From Coleofasciculaceae cyanobacterium (GTDB taxonomy: Bacteria > Cyanobacteriota > Cyanobacteriia > Cyanobacteriales > Xenococcaceae), in contig DATNPK010000011.1 in the NCBI GenBank assembly GCA_036703275.1, forward strand, positions 124,001 to 188,000: DNA of 64,000 bases. The letters run 5' to 3'. Under the pieces are notes generated by a model, which had not been told where the DNA came from, ran no database searches, and worked only from the letters and a program-made list of their open reading frames with translations. This document shows, piece by piece, positions 18,373 to 27,819 of this stretch; the first letter of the stretch is position 1; each line of letters begins with the position of its first letter. Position numbers and translations under genes: made by a program.

Positions 18373-18503
18373 TGACTAGAAAAATAGTTAAATATTCTAT
18401 CTTGGCGATCGCAATCCACTTAACCGCATTTTTACCGCCAAAGCGATCGCCATTTTTCAATTCTTTAATTCATTCTGATTTAATAATCTCATGGCAAGAT
18501 TAA
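18372..18503 (+). CDS. Possible 43-residue peptide overlapping the merR stop
   Basis: ATG at 18372-18374 overlaps the merR TAA as TAATG, giving MTRKIVKYSILAIAIHLTAF with a charged N-terminus and a hydrophobic core, then a short tail. The overlap suggests translational coupling. Two HIP1-like words inside it (GGCGATCGCA, AGCGATCGCC) make chance coding possible. No family is recognised. Confidence 0.3.
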   Translation: MTRKIVKYSILAIAIHLTAFLPPKRSPFFNSLIHSDLIISWQD

Positions 18504-18539
18504 GAAGTATGTTGACAAGCAGATAGCTAATAGTCAGGA

Positions 18540-19235
18540 ATGAGAATTTTGCTAGTTGAAGACGAACCAGATTTAGGGGCTGCGATTAAGCAGAGTTTGA
18601 ATCACCACAATCACGTCGTAGATTGGGCATTAGATGGTCTTGACGCTTGGGAATACCTGGCAGATGGACTTAGAGAATATCATCTGGGAATTTTTGACTG
18701 GCTAGTACCTAGTTTATCAGGATTAGAATTAATCAAACGGCTCAGAAAAAAGCAACAATCCTTACCGATTTTGATGTTGACAGCTAGAGACAGCATGGAA
18801 GATAAAATAGCTGGCTTAGATGCTGGGGCAGATGATTATTTAGTCAAACCTTTTAATATGCCTGAACTGTTAGCAAGATTGAGGGCATTACAAAGACGAA
18901 ATCCTCAATTACAGCCCCGACGATTACAGGTGGGCAATCTCAGTTTGGATTATGGGAATAATACCTTTTGGCTCAACTCAGCAGCAAAAGAACAGAAAGT
19001 TCTGTTAACCAAAAAAGAATTTCAGTTGTTGGAGTATTTTATGCAGCATCCTAATCAAATTGTTACTAGCGATCGCCTATTGGATCAATTATGGGAATTT
19101 GGTGCTGAACCACCGAGTAATGTAGTAGCTGCACAAATTAGTTTGCTGCGACGCAAGCTTACTAAGTATGGTTGCGCTGAAATGTTAGAAACGGTTTATG
19201 GATTGGGTTATCGTTTCCAGCACCCAAAGGCGTAA
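18540..19235 (+). CDS. rppA: OmpR-family response regulator (RppA-like)
   Basis: 231 residues. The receiver domain has the acidic pocket VEDEPD, phospho-acceptor Asp53 in LGIFDWLVP, Thr in LMLTARD and Lys in YLVKPF. The C-terminal winged helix ends TVYGLGYRFQHP. The combination IFDWLVPSLSG and the 28-base distance to a matching kinase fit the cyanobacterial RppA/NrsR regulators, which respond to redox state or nickel. The start follows CAGGA directly. The neighbouring MerR gene suggests a metal-response context, which is inference. Confidence 0.87.
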   Translation: MRILLVEDEPDLGAAIKQSLNHHNHVVDWALDGLDAWEYLADGLREYHLGIFDWLVPSLSGLELIKRLRKKQQSLPILMLTARDSMEDKIAGLDAGADDYLVKPFNMPELLARLRALQRRNPQLQPRRLQVGNLSLDYGNNTFWLNSAAKEQKVLLTKKEFQLLEYFMQHPNQIVTSDRLLDQLWEFGAEPPSNVVAAQISLLRRKLTKYGCAEMLETVYGLGYRFQHPKA

Positions 19236-19263
19236 TCGGGAGTTTTTGAGCTAACCTTTAAAT

Positions 19264-20610
19264 GTGAAGCAAAACCGACTTTTTTCACGCTCGCGCTGGC
19301 GATTAGCTAGCTGGTACGCAGCCATTCTGAGCATAATTTTATTAATCTGTGCTTTAGGAGTTTATGAAGCGATCGTTCATGCCCATCGTATTACCATCAA
19401 TCAAGAATTAGAATCGGTAGCGGGAACTCTTCATGATAGCCTTTTACCCGTTCTTCAACAGCCAGGTCAACTAGAACCAGCAGTACAGGAGTTATTGCCT
19501 AATACTTGTCTTGTGAAAACGAGCTGTTACAATGGCGATCGCTTTCAATCATATAGGTTAGGAGTAATTGGACAAGATAAGTATTACTTACGTATGTTCA
19601 ATTTATCGAAAAATTTGGTGGCAGTAGCAGGAATGCAGCCGAAACTACGTCAAGTTGCCAATCGACAGCAATGGGAAACCCTAATTGATGCTGAAGGTAC
19701 TCGCTATCGGCAAATTTCTTTTCTCTTACATACCCAAAACGGTCAAAACTGGGGCTATCTGCAAGTTGGTAGGAATCTCCGAGACTTTGATAGTTACGTC
19801 GCTAATGTTAAGTGGATACTTATGCTAGGAGTGCCTTTAGTAGTCTTATTAGTAATGGCTGCTAGCTGGTGGCTGGCAGGATTCGCCATACGTCCTATTT
19901 ATCAATCTTATCGACAAATGCAGCAGTTTACCGCCGATGCTGCTCACGAATTAAGAACTCCTTTAGCAGCAATTCAAGCGACGGCTCAATCTAATCTTAT
20001 GCTGCCTACTCTATCTGAAAATAAGGCGAAAGATACTTTAAAAAGTATCGTGCGACAAAATAAACGACTGTCTTATTTAGTGGCAGATTTATTAACTTTA
20101 TGCCGTATTGATGGAGAGTTAACTAGCAACACCTCTTATAAAAACAAGCGAGAAAGAATATCGCTATCTAACTTAATTATTGAGGTAGAAGAAGAGTTAG
20201 CAGCCTTGGCAATGGCTTCAGAAATTGAACTCACTTCTCAAATCAGAAGATCTCAAATCCAGGTGATTGGCGATCGCCAACAATTATATCGTCTGATTAT
20301 TAATTTAGTTACTAATGCCATCCAATACACTCCAGCAGGAGGCAAGATAATCTTAACTCTCATCGAAGAATATCACAGTGCAATAGTTTGTATCCGAGAT
20401 ACGGGTATAGGCATTTCACCAACTGAACAAAAGCAAATCTTCGACCGTTTCTATCGCGTAGACAAGGCTCGTTCTAGAAGTAAAGGTGGTGCTGGATTAG
20501 GGTTGGCAATCGCCAGAGCGATCGCTTTAGCTCATAATGGTAGTCTTGAAGTACAAAGTGAGGTCGGTAAAGGAAGTAGCTTTACTGTTAGATTGCCAAA
20601 ATGTAATTGA
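19264..20610 (+). CDS. rppB: Sensor histidine kinase (RppB-like)
   Basis: 448 residues from GTG at 19264. The first transmembrane helix is near residues 12-35 (WYAAILSIILLICALGVYEA) and the second near 180-205 (ILMLGVPLVVLLVMAASWWLAG). An extracytoplasmic sensor region of ~140 residues between them contains two close Cys (LPNTCLVKTSCYNGD). The kinase part has the H-box DAAHELRTPL (His ~226), N-box LIINLVTNAIQYT, G1 IRDTGIGIS and G2 KGGAGLGLAIA. It pairs with the upstream regulator. The two periplasmic cysteines are plausible redox or metal sensing residues. Confidence 0.87.
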   Translation: MKQNRLFSRSRWRLASWYAAILSIILLICALGVYEAIVHAHRITINQELESVAGTLHDSLLPVLQQPGQLEPAVQELLPNTCLVKTSCYNGDRFQSYRLGVIGQDKYYLRMFNLSKNLVAVAGMQPKLRQVANRQQWETLIDAEGTRYRQISFLLHTQNGQNWGYLQVGRNLRDFDSYVANVKWILMLGVPLVVLLVMAASWWLAGFAIRPIYQSYRQMQQFTADAAHELRTPLAAIQATAQSNLMLPTLSENKAKDTLKSIVRQNKRLSYLVADLLTLCRIDGELTSNTSYKNKRERISLSNLIIEVEEELAALAMASEIELTSQIRRSQIQVIGDRQQLYRLIINLVTNAIQYTPAGGKIILTLIEEYHSAIVCIRDTGIGISPTEQKQIFDRFYRVDKARSRSKGGAGLGLAIARAIALAHNGSLEVQSEVGKGSSFTVRLPKCN

Positions 20611-20706
20611 ATCAAGCTGTTTTTTCGGCAAGATATATTTTGGTATAGGATTTAAACTTTTTTAGTCATTGTCTAGCTTTGGGTTAAGTATAATTAAACA
20701 CCACAA

Positions 20707-20740
20707 AAATAGCACCAGACTAAATAATCTGATGCTATTT
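20707..20740. terminator. Bidirectional stem-loop between convergent rppB and chlP
   Basis: AAATAGCA and TGCTATTT form a perfect 8-bp stem, extended by CAGA/TCTG across a one-base bulge, around an ATTA-rich loop. A-rich and T-rich flanks on both sides make it suitable for termination from either direction. Confidence 0.7.
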
Positions 20741-20764
20741 AAAACGAATAAAATTGCTAGTTTT

Positions 20765-21988
20765 CTATGGCGCTAAAGCATTACCTCTAAGTAAACTAGC
20801 CAGAGTTTTGGCTGTGACTTTCATTTGGGTAAGAGGATTAGCAGGAACTACGGTTTTGTAGAGATAGCTATCGAAAGTCATTTTTTGTACGTCAATATCG
20901 TCGCACATCTCTACAAATGCTTCACGAGTAGCATCACTACGGTAGAAAACTCTTTGGAGAATATCCAGTACTAAATAGGTTGCACCGTATTCTTTGTTCC
21001 AATGTTTCATGAAGTCTTTGAGATCTTGCTCGGTAGGAACTTTTTGTCCGTTTTGAGAACGCTCAACTATTAATTCTGCGCACATCCGACCAGATTTAGC
21101 GGCGAAGTAGATACCTTCCCCAGAAGACTTGGTTACAGTACCCAAAGCATCACCAACTAAAACAACTCTGCCACGGATGGGACGAGGGCGAGGATGTTCG
21201 GGAATGGGGTGAGCTTCAACTTTAATAATTTTGCCACCTTCGAGTCTTTTAGCAGCACGTTTGCGGATACCAGCCTGTAGTTTCTTAATGTCAGCTTGGT
21301 TAACCTTCATCGTTCCCGTACCGACTGCTACGTGGTCAAATTTAGGGAACACCCAAGCATAGAAGTCAGTGGAAACATCGTCACCAACATACATTTCGGC
21401 CAGATCTTCGTAATATGCCATTTTGTCTTCGGGCAAGCGAATTCGCTCTTGAAATGCGATCGCATAATTGTAATCACCCGCATCTATAGCCTTGGCAATT
21501 CTAGAGTTAGCACCATCTGCACCAATCACTAGATCTACCTTAAGGGTTTTCATTTCCCCTTTAACAGAACCATTTGAATGATCCGCATAGTGTAGGGTGT
21601 ATGGCTGCTTGTCACTATCGGGTATATCCAGCTGATATACAGTACCGTTGATTAAGTTTGCACCCAGTTGAGCAGCACGATTACGCAAGAAACCATCTAA
21701 GACTTCTCGGCGACACATACCGATGTATTCACCGTCTTTTAAAGTTGAGCCGATATTGACTTCTCTATTAGATGGCGAAATCATTTTCATTTTTTTGACT
21801 TGCCGATCGATAATTTTCTGGGGCAAATCAAACTCGTCCACCATACACAGAGGAATTGCGCCACCACAAGGTTTGGCGTTGTCTAGCTTACGCTCAAATA
21901 AATAAGTTTCAATACCTGCTTTGGCCAAAACTTCTGCGGCTGATGAACCTGCTGGTCCGGAACCGACAACAGCTACCCTTAATCCCAA
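20765..21988 (-). CDS. chlP: Geranylgeranyl diphosphate/geranylgeranyl-chlorophyll reductase
   Basis: 407 residues from TTG at 21986-21988, with AGGAGA seven bases upstream. The N-terminal FAD fold reads RVAVVGSGPAGSSAAEVLA. It is followed by the family marker KPCGGAIPLCMVDEF and the second nucleotide-binding segment GRVVLVGDALGTVTKSSGEGI. The enzyme reduces the geranylgeranyl chain to phytyl for chlorophyll a, tocopherol and phylloquinone. Length and motifs are those of intact cyanobacterial ChlP. It is monocistronic, and the histidine-rich chelatase lies upstream on the same strand after 256 bases. Confidence 0.95.
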   Translation of the reverse strand: MGLRVAVVGSGPAGSSAAEVLAKAGIETYLFERKLDNAKPCGGAIPLCMVDEFDLPQKIIDRQVKKMKMISPSNREVNIGSTLKDGEYIGMCRREVLDGFLRNRAAQLGANLINGTVYQLDIPDSDKQPYTLHYADHSNGSVKGEMKTLKVDLVIGADGANSRIAKAIDAGDYNYAIAFQERIRLPEDKMAYYEDLAEMYVGDDVSTDFYAWVFPKFDHVAVGTGTMKVNQADIKKLQAGIRKRAAKRLEGGKIIKVEAHPIPEHPRPRPIRGRVVLVGDALGTVTKSSGEGIYFAAKSGRMCAELIVERSQNGQKVPTEQDLKDFMKHWNKEYGATYLVLDILQRVFYRSDATREAFVEMCDDIDVQKMTFDSYLYKTVVPANPLTQMKVTAKTLASLLRGNALAP

Positions 21989-22244
21989 AGTTTTTCTCCT
22001 ATATCTCTATAAATCTTTTTTGACGTTGAGGCTAAAAGTGATCAGCGGTTAAACAAATCCCGCTATCCTTTGCTGGAATAATTCATAACCTCAACGATCC
22101 TGAACAGGATACTATCACGTTGCCCTGGCTTTATTGGACGCGATCGCCCTATTCGACTAAAGTTGAAATACTGCTTAACAACTTTGTTTACAAAAGTTAA
22201 GTAGTATTTCAGCGATCGCATTCTGGTTCAAGCTAAAAGCTGGC

Positions 22245-23393
22245 TTAATGATGGTGATGGTGATCAGCAGCCTGTACCTTAGCTAGCTGTGGATTAACCG
22301 TATTACCAGATTCTGCTAGTAAAGCTTCAATTTGGGGATTTGCCCATTGAGCTGCCATCTGCATAAACTCTGAACGGCTATTAACGCAGGGCATCCGAAT
22401 AAAGGTTACGTCTGAATGCTTATGCTGTAGATGATGAATAATATGATCTACATCTAATAGGGTTTCGTGGTTTTCGGTAGCAAAGCCAATGGGCATCATG
22501 ACTATAGAAGATGCGCCCAATTCCATGAGATTTTGAGCAGCCAGTTTTACGTTGGGCTGTGTCCATTCAATCAGTGGAGTATCGTGGTTGAGCCAGCCCA
22601 CTGAAATAAGAGGATATTTATCAATTAGTTTTTCTCTAACTAATTCATACATAGCTTGGCTTTCGTCGATTCCCGAAGTAAACCCTTTTGCTTTATGGGG
22701 ACAACCGTGGTTCATCAGGATAATGCCAATTTGTGATGCAAGATGCCCTTGGGCTAACTCCGCTTCAATTTTTTCCTCTACCATCTGAGCCATCAGAGCA
22801 ATATATTCTGGCTTGTTGAAGAAAGAAGGAATATAGCGAGAACTTTTTAACCAATGAGATTCGCCATCAGCTTGTTTGGCCAAAGCCTTATTAACTTGCT
22901 CGACTGCAATACCGCTAGTAAAAATCGAATCGACTACTAACAAAGGGTAAATTAAGATTTTTTCAAAGCCTTGTTCTTTGATTTCTGCTAGTACCTGTTC
23001 GGGTAGATGAGGAGCGCAGAAGTTAAACGCTTTAAATACTTTTACCTTGTCTCCCCAGGTTTCTTGAAGTTCTTTCTCGATGCCCATTCGTTGCTCTTCA
23101 AAGATGGCGTTATGGGGAGAAACAAAATTATTATGCTGATGACTCCATTCGTGTAAGTCAAAGATCGCCAGTAATTTGGCGATCGCTGGATAAATCCAGG
23201 TAGGAACAGGGGCAAACTTGGCTGTCAAAAGGTTTAAAGCCTGCTCATTATAGTTGGCAAAGTCGGCATAACTTTCTACTTCGCCATAGCCCATCAGTAA
23301 CACGGCAACCCGATTACTTTTGTTGTGTTCGGATTCATGATGATGGTGATGCTCATGAGCTGTAGAAGGGGATTGATGAGAAATTGTAACCAC
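22245..23393 (-). CDS. Ferrochelatase-like class II chelatase with His-rich ends
   Basis: 382 residues from GTG. The N-terminus contains HEHHHHHESEH and the C-terminus ends ADHHHHH. Between them is a chelatase fold: VAVLLMGYGEVESYADF at the start, LIYPLLVVDSIFTSGIAVEQ, ILMNHGCPHKAKGFTSGIDES and MMPIGFATENHETLLDVDHI. The final segment matches the ferrochelatase C-terminal active-site region (FxxEHxETL-like, here FATENHETL). It lacks the CAB tail of canonical cyanobacterial HemH. Both His clusters suggest metal storage or delivery. It could be a cobalt, nickel or iron chelatase or a non-haem paralogue. Confidence 0.7.
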   Translation of the reverse strand: MVTISHQSPSTAHEHHHHHESEHNKSNRVAVLLMGYGEVESYADFANYNEQALNLLTAKFAPVPTWIYPAIAKLLAIFDLHEWSHQHNNFVSPHNAIFEEQRMGIEKELQETWGDKVKVFKAFNFCAPHLPEQVLAEIKEQGFEKILIYPLLVVDSIFTSGIAVEQVNKALAKQADGESHWLKSSRYIPSFFNKPEYIALMAQMVEEKIEAELAQGHLASQIGIILMNHGCPHKAKGFTSGIDESQAMYELVREKLIDKYPLISVGWLNHDTPLIEWTQPNVKLAAQNLMELGASSIVMMPIGFATENHETLLDVDHIIHHLQHKHSDVTFIRMPCVNSRSEFMQMAAQWANPQIEALLAESGNTVNPQLAKVQAADHHHHH

Positions 23394-23915
23394 TTGCTAT
23401 TTCCTTATATGAATTGAATTAATTTATGAGTTCGGATTTAGAAGAGATTTTGTCGTATTTTACAAAGAGAAATAACATCCAAGTCCTAATTAATAATTAT
23501 ATCTAACATCCCCTAGGGGGGGATAATTTGAAGAAGTGCTAAAAATTAATATTTAGCAGCATAAATTAAACTTAAGAGCGGATACTCCAAGAATGAAAAC
23601 TTGTCACTAATCAAATCTGATTGAGTAGAGATTGAGGAATTGTTTAGACTTGTCAGCCTTTCCAGGACTATTTTTTCCCAGAAAATTGCTCATACCAGAC
23701 TAAATAAATAGGATATTGCTTAACAGGATTACATTAATGCCAAGATAAATTTTGCCTGAGAATCTATATGAGAAAATTTGGCTCAAGTTATTTCAACAGC
23801 TTAACTTTTGAGTTAGTTTAAAGATAGCAACAGCGCTAGTTTAACTTTTTATTAATTGTCAGGGTACACTTTAAATCGCCAACGGTTGAGGTATAGTAAC
23901 TAACTTAATTTTAAT
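23394..23915. other. Long intergenic region, promoters only
   Basis: About 520 bases between divergent genes. It has a CCCCTAGGGGGG palindromic stretch at 23511-23522 and otherwise AT-rich DNA with no protein-like frame or recognisable RNA. Confidence 0.5.
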
Positions 23916-24248
23916 ATGAAATCAGAAATACAGTTATCATCCATCAATGAGATTCAATCATCTCAAAAGCACTTATCAAAAACAAAAGTCTTAGTGTGTC
24001 GGGGGCGTAGCTGTCGCAAGTATAATTCTGAAAAGATATATAGTAATTTTGAGCAAAACTTACCGCCAGATGCAGAACTCGTATCCGTACCCTGCTTAGG
24101 ACAATGCGGTAATGGACCAATGGTTTTAGTAGAATCGGATCGAACCTGGTATTCACAAGTTCATCCCGATGAGGTTGACACCATAATCAAGCAACACATT
24201 ATTGGTAAGTCTCCGATTAAGGCGATGCTATATCGCAAATTTCATTAA
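23916..24248 (+). CDS. Thioredoxin-like [2Fe-2S] ferredoxin-domain protein
   Basis: 110 residues. Four cysteines are arranged C-x4-C (Cys28, Cys33 in VLVCRGRSCRKY) and C-x3-C (Cys60, Cys64 in VPCLGQCGNGPMV). This is the ligand pattern of thioredoxin-like [2Fe-2S] ferredoxins such as the HoxE/NuoE and Shethna type. The C-terminus WYSQVHPDEVDTIIKQHI is the usual final helix. It would act as a soluble cytoplasmic electron carrier; its partner is not indicated. It is alone in its transcription unit. Confidence 0.87.
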   Translation: MKSEIQLSSINEIQSSQKHLSKTKVLVCRGRSCRKYNSEKIYSNFEQNLPPDAELVSVPCLGQCGNGPMVLVESDRTWYSQVHPDEVDTIIKQHIIGKSPIKAMLYRKFH

Positions 24249-24457
24249 TAATTGATTTTAGTGAGTAAGAGTCGATCGCTCTGCTCGATTAGACATTCAC
24301 TTCTCGCCTTTGCGCTTAAATCATGTTGAGCTACGCTATTTATTTTAAGCACAGACAAATAAAAGATTAACTGTCAAAATCAACTTGCGAGCGTATTTCT
24401 TACAATTAGGATAATTTACAGCAAAAGATCTTGGCGTTCTTTTAGTGAGAAGACTTA

Positions 24458-26722
24458 ATGACTAGTAAACCTCCTTCTAATGGTAACAATTCCCAATCAC
24501 CGATTAGCCGAGCTGTTACCCAAGCGGTACAAACAATTCAGGCAAAAGTTAACTTTAATTCAGCTAATTTTCAATCAGGCAAATCAACTCCAGAATTAAA
24601 AATTAAAGAAGCCAATGGCAAAGAACAGGGTTTTCCTCTGGTAGGCGATCGCTATACTTTAGGACGTAGTTCTCGCTGTGATATTAGCATTCGTAACCCC
24701 GTAGTCAGTCAAACACATCTAACCCTGAAGCGAAATCGTAAACACCCCCGCTCTTTTATCGTTCAAGACGAAAAATCAACAAACGGCATCTATCGCGGTA
24801 AACGCCGTTTGAAAACCTTCTCCCTGTTTCATGGGGAAAGCTTTACCCTTGGACCACCAGAATTAGCTGCGGTAGTTAACGTCAAGTATTATAATCCGCC
24901 TCCATTATGGCTCTATTTGATTCGTTATTCCCTATACGGTATGGGGGGAATGTTGAGTTTGTTTTTGCTGCTGCTGGCTATTGAATGGCTTAAAGTGCCT
25001 GTCTATCCTATACCCAGAGAATCAACTTTGCCGATTGTGGTTTATGCTGGCGATGCTGAAACGCCAATTAATCCCACGGCACAAAATAATACCCATCGCG
25101 AACTTAAAAAACTCTCTGATTTTTCTACCTATTTGCCTGATGCGGTTGTGGCCTCTGAAGATAGTCGTTATTATTGGCACTTTGGAGTCGATCCCATTGG
25201 CATTAGTAGGGCGTTGGTAATTAACCTTTCTTCTGCCGAATTGCGCCAGGGAGCAAGTACTCTTACTCAACAGCTAGCCCGTAGTTTATTTCCTGAAGTG
25301 GGAAGAGAAAATACAGCGGGGCGGAAACTGCGTGAAATGTTGGTCGCTTTGAAGTTAGAAACTTTTTACAGCAAAGATTTTATTCTTAAGACTTATCTAA
25401 ATCGAGTCTATTTGGGTATTGGTAGCTATGGTTTTGAAGACGCTGCCCAATTTTATTTTGCCAAGTCGGCAGCGGATCTCAACCTTTCTGAAGCTGCTAC
25501 TTTAGTGGCTATTTTACCCGCTCCTAATTTATATAATCCTGTCAAAGATTATGATACTGCCGTGGGTTTACGGAATCGCATTATCGATCGCATGGTTACA
25601 TTGGGCATGGTAAGTCCAGAAGAAGCAGATCGGGCAAGGCGATCGCGGATTGAAGTCAGCCCTAAAGCCCGCGAAAGTTTTTCCAGCACCGTCGCACCTT
25701 ATTTTTATAGCTATGTCTTGGATGAGCTTCAGGAATTATTAGGTTCAGATGTGGCACAGGAAGGAAACTTTATTGTGGAAACTGCTTTAGATCCTAAATT
25801 GCAGCAACAAGCTGAAGAATCTTTGGAATATTCGATTAATAGTGATGGCGATCGCCTAAATTATTCTCAGGGTGCAGTGGTAACTTTAGACAGCCGAAAC
25901 GGCAATATTCTTGCTCTTGTCGGGGGCGTAAACTATGAACAAAGCCAGTTTAATCGGGTAGCGCAGGCAAAGAGACAGCCTGGGTCAACCTTTAAAATTT
26001 TTGCTTACGCGGCAGCAATTGAAGAGGGCATCGATCCAGATACAGAATATTCCTGCGCGCCTTTGTCTTGGCAAGGACAGCAATATCGAGGTTGTGAGCG
26101 TAGCAGTGGCGATATCGATATGTATCGTGGTTTAGCCCAATCAGAAAATGTTACTGCCCTGAGAATTGCAGAAGATGTAGGTTTAAACAAGGTTATTGAT
26201 GTAGCTCAACGCTTTGGGGTATCTTCGCCTTTAACAGAAGCCCCTGGCTTGGTAATCGGGCAAAGCGAAACTACTGTCTTAGAAATGACTGGTGCTTATG
26301 CCACTATTGCCAATGACGGTATCTGGAATAAACCCCACGCTATCAACCGTATCTTAGACGGAAGTGACTGCAAAGACTCAAGCGATCGCAATACCTGTCG
26401 GGTAATCTATACTTTTGACGAAGATGAGGCAACCTATCGTGATGTAATCGAGCCAGAAGTTACCGATGAGCTTACTGATATGTTAACTTTAGCAGTCGAA
26501 GAAGGAACAGGTAAAGCCGCTTATCTCGATCGGGGCGAGGCGGGGAAAACTGGAACAACTGACCAAAACGTCGATCTTTGGTTCATTGGCTATGTTCCTA
26601 TAGATGACTATGACTATGTTACGGGTATTTGGCTGGGTAATGACGATAATTCACCGACGACAGGCGGTAGCTATCAGGCAGCTGGTCTTTGGGCTAGGTA
26701 CATGGAAGCAGTTAGTGATTGA
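24458..26722 (+). CDS. FHA-domain class A penicillin-binding protein (PBP1-like)
   Basis: 754 residues. An N-terminal FHA domain (about 45-140; LGRSSRCDISIRNPVVSQTH) is followed by one transmembrane helix (~155-178). The glycosyltransferase-51 domain has EDSRYYWHFGVDP and RQGASTLTQQLARSLFP. The transpeptidase has the nucleophile STFK (Ser ~510), SEN and KTGTT (~697). It polymerises and cross-links murein in the periplasm. The cytoplasmic FHA domain should bind phosphothreonine, linking wall synthesis to Ser/Thr kinases. This arrangement is known in cyanobacteria. A terminator hairpin lies inside the 3' end of the convergent protease gene. Confidence 0.92.
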   Translation: MTSKPPSNGNNSQSPISRAVTQAVQTIQAKVNFNSANFQSGKSTPELKIKEANGKEQGFPLVGDRYTLGRSSRCDISIRNPVVSQTHLTLKRNRKHPRSFIVQDEKSTNGIYRGKRRLKTFSLFHGESFTLGPPELAAVVNVKYYNPPPLWLYLIRYSLYGMGGMLSLFLLLLAIEWLKVPVYPIPRESTLPIVVYAGDAETPINPTAQNNTHRELKKLSDFSTYLPDAVVASEDSRYYWHFGVDPIGISRALVINLSSAELRQGASTLTQQLARSLFPEVGRENTAGRKLREMLVALKLETFYSKDFILKTYLNRVYLGIGSYGFEDAAQFYFAKSAADLNLSEAATLVAILPAPNLYNPVKDYDTAVGLRNRIIDRMVTLGMVSPEEADRARRSRIEVSPKARESFSSTVAPYFYSYVLDELQELLGSDVAQEGNFIVETALDPKLQQQAEESLEYSINSDGDRLNYSQGAVVTLDSRNGNILALVGGVNYEQSQFNRVAQAKRQPGSTFKIFAYAAAIEEGIDPDTEYSCAPLSWQGQQYRGCERSSGDIDMYRGLAQSENVTALRIAEDVGLNKVIDVAQRFGVSSPLTEAPGLVIGQSETTVLEMTGAYATIANDGIWNKPHAINRILDGSDCKDSSDRNTCRVIYTFDEDEATYRDVIEPEVTDELTDMLTLAVEEGTGKAAYLDRGEAGKTGTTDQNVDLWFIGYVPIDDYDYVTGIWLGNDDNSPTTGGSYQAAGLWARYMEAVSD

Positions 26723-26737
26723 GATGAGGCAACGCCG

Positions 26738-27493
26738 TTAGATCTGCCAACCTAGTCTTGTTGGCTGTTGGTAGATCTTTTTGAGGGTGTTTATGTCTCG
26801 CGCCGAAATAGGCGGTGGATCGCTTACCTGAGAAAAATATAGCGCGTCGCTTGCTTCTGTGCTGTGTCCCCAAATTCCTAAAGCATGACCTAACTCGTGA
26901 CGGATAGTAGCAAGTAGTGACACTCCTGTAAAATTAGGACTAAGCTGCACCGTCATTCGTAGGGTAATCACGGCAGGGTTTTCACTCAGATAGAATTCAT
27001 AATTTGTTTGTGCTGTAACTGCTCTGGGAATGTCATACAGCCCTGTATCAGGGTTTAATTTGATTTCCCTTTCAGGCTGCGATCTCAGCACAACTATATC
27101 CGCTTTTTCTTGGTCTGCTACTTCTTGTAAAGGAAAATAGACGTTCCATTCAGCGATCGCTTTTTTGACTGCTGCTGTCCATTGCTGAAAACGCCGCTCG
27201 GCTGAGGTATTCTCTGTACTTGCAGACTTTTCTATGTAGACTTTGACGGGAAACTTTGACCAGATTAAATATCCTACAGGTGTTGATTCAATCTGCCTGA
27301 GATAATCACCACTATTGGCCGAATCTTGCCAATCAGCCAAAAACTCTGGTAAAGCATGAACTTTTAGGGCAGGTAACTCAGAAGAGAAGGTAGGTTGGGA
27401 ATGAAAAGTAGTATTGTTAAATATAAATGCAATTGAACAAGCAGCGATCGCTGGGGCAATTAGTCTATGCCATTTTATTCGCCACTTATTCAT
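26738..27493 (-). CDS. Matrixin-like zinc metalloprotease
   Basis: 251 residues. A hydrophobic N-terminal segment (LIAPAIAACSIAFIFNN) suggests secretion or membrane anchoring. The catalytic motif HELGHALGIWGH matches HExxHxxGxxH exactly, with an aromatic and Ser context (GHSTEASDALYFSQ) typical of cyanobacterial matrixin/peptidase M10-like proteins. The upstream domain (FPVKVYIEKSASTE, IAEWNVYFPLQEVADQEKAD) resembles the pre-catalytic strand and helix of these enzymes. It is probably extracytoplasmic. It is convergent with the PBP gene and shares a terminator. Confidence 0.85.
   Translation of the reverse strand: MNKWRIKWHRLIAPAIAACSIAFIFNNTTFHSQPTFSSELPALKVHALPEFLADWQDSANSGDYLRQIESTPVGYLIWSKFPVKVYIEKSASTENTSAERRFQQWTAAVKKAIAEWNVYFPLQEVADQEKADIVVLRSQPEREIKLNPDTGLYDIPRAVTAQTNYEFYLSENPAVITLRMTVQLSPNFTGVSLLATIRHELGHALGIWGHSTEASDALYFSQVSDPPPISARDINTLKKIYQQPTRLGWQI
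26740..26781 (+). terminator. Terminator of the PBP gene inside the protease coding end
   Basis: AGATCTGCCAAC pairs with GTTGGTAGATCT (11 of 12 positions) and is followed on the plus strand by TTTTT. The stem overlaps the last codons of the convergent metalloprotease, so one sequence serves both functions. Confidence 0.7.
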
Positions 27494-27585
27494 TAACTAT
27501 ATCTAAATTGTGAACTGTAACCAGACTATTGCCAAAGAACTTGAGCTAATTCTTACTATAAGCTCAATTCCATCGCTCAAATTAA

Positions 27586-27819
27586 TTAAGCCCCGATCCA
27601 ACCTGCGCTCAAAACAATGGTCAAGGTGACAAAAGCAATGCCCAATCCCCAGGTAATCCGATTTAAAGCATTTTCGGCGCTTTTAGTACTGGTAAACATT
27701 TGCGACTGTCCACCAATACCACCCAACCCATCTCCTTTAGGGCTATGCAATAAGATAAATACAATTGTTAAGAAGGCACAAACTGCCCAGATGATCTGCA
27801 CTACTTGATAAACATTCAT
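27586..27819 (-). CDS. secG: Preprotein translocase subunit SecG
   Basis: 77 residues with two membrane helices: VVQIIWAVCAFLTIVFILLH near the N-terminus and WGLGIAFVTLTIVLSAGW near the C-terminus. They flank the conserved cytoplasmic loop SPKGDGLGGIGGQSQMFTS. These are hallmarks of SecG, the accessory subunit of the SecYEG channel. It lies about 90 bases upstream of the matrixin-like protease on the same strand. Confidence 0.93.
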   Translation of the reverse strand: MNVYQVVQIIWAVCAFLTIVFILLHSPKGDGLGGIGGQSQMFTSTKSAENALNRITWGLGIAFVTLTIVLSAGWIGA

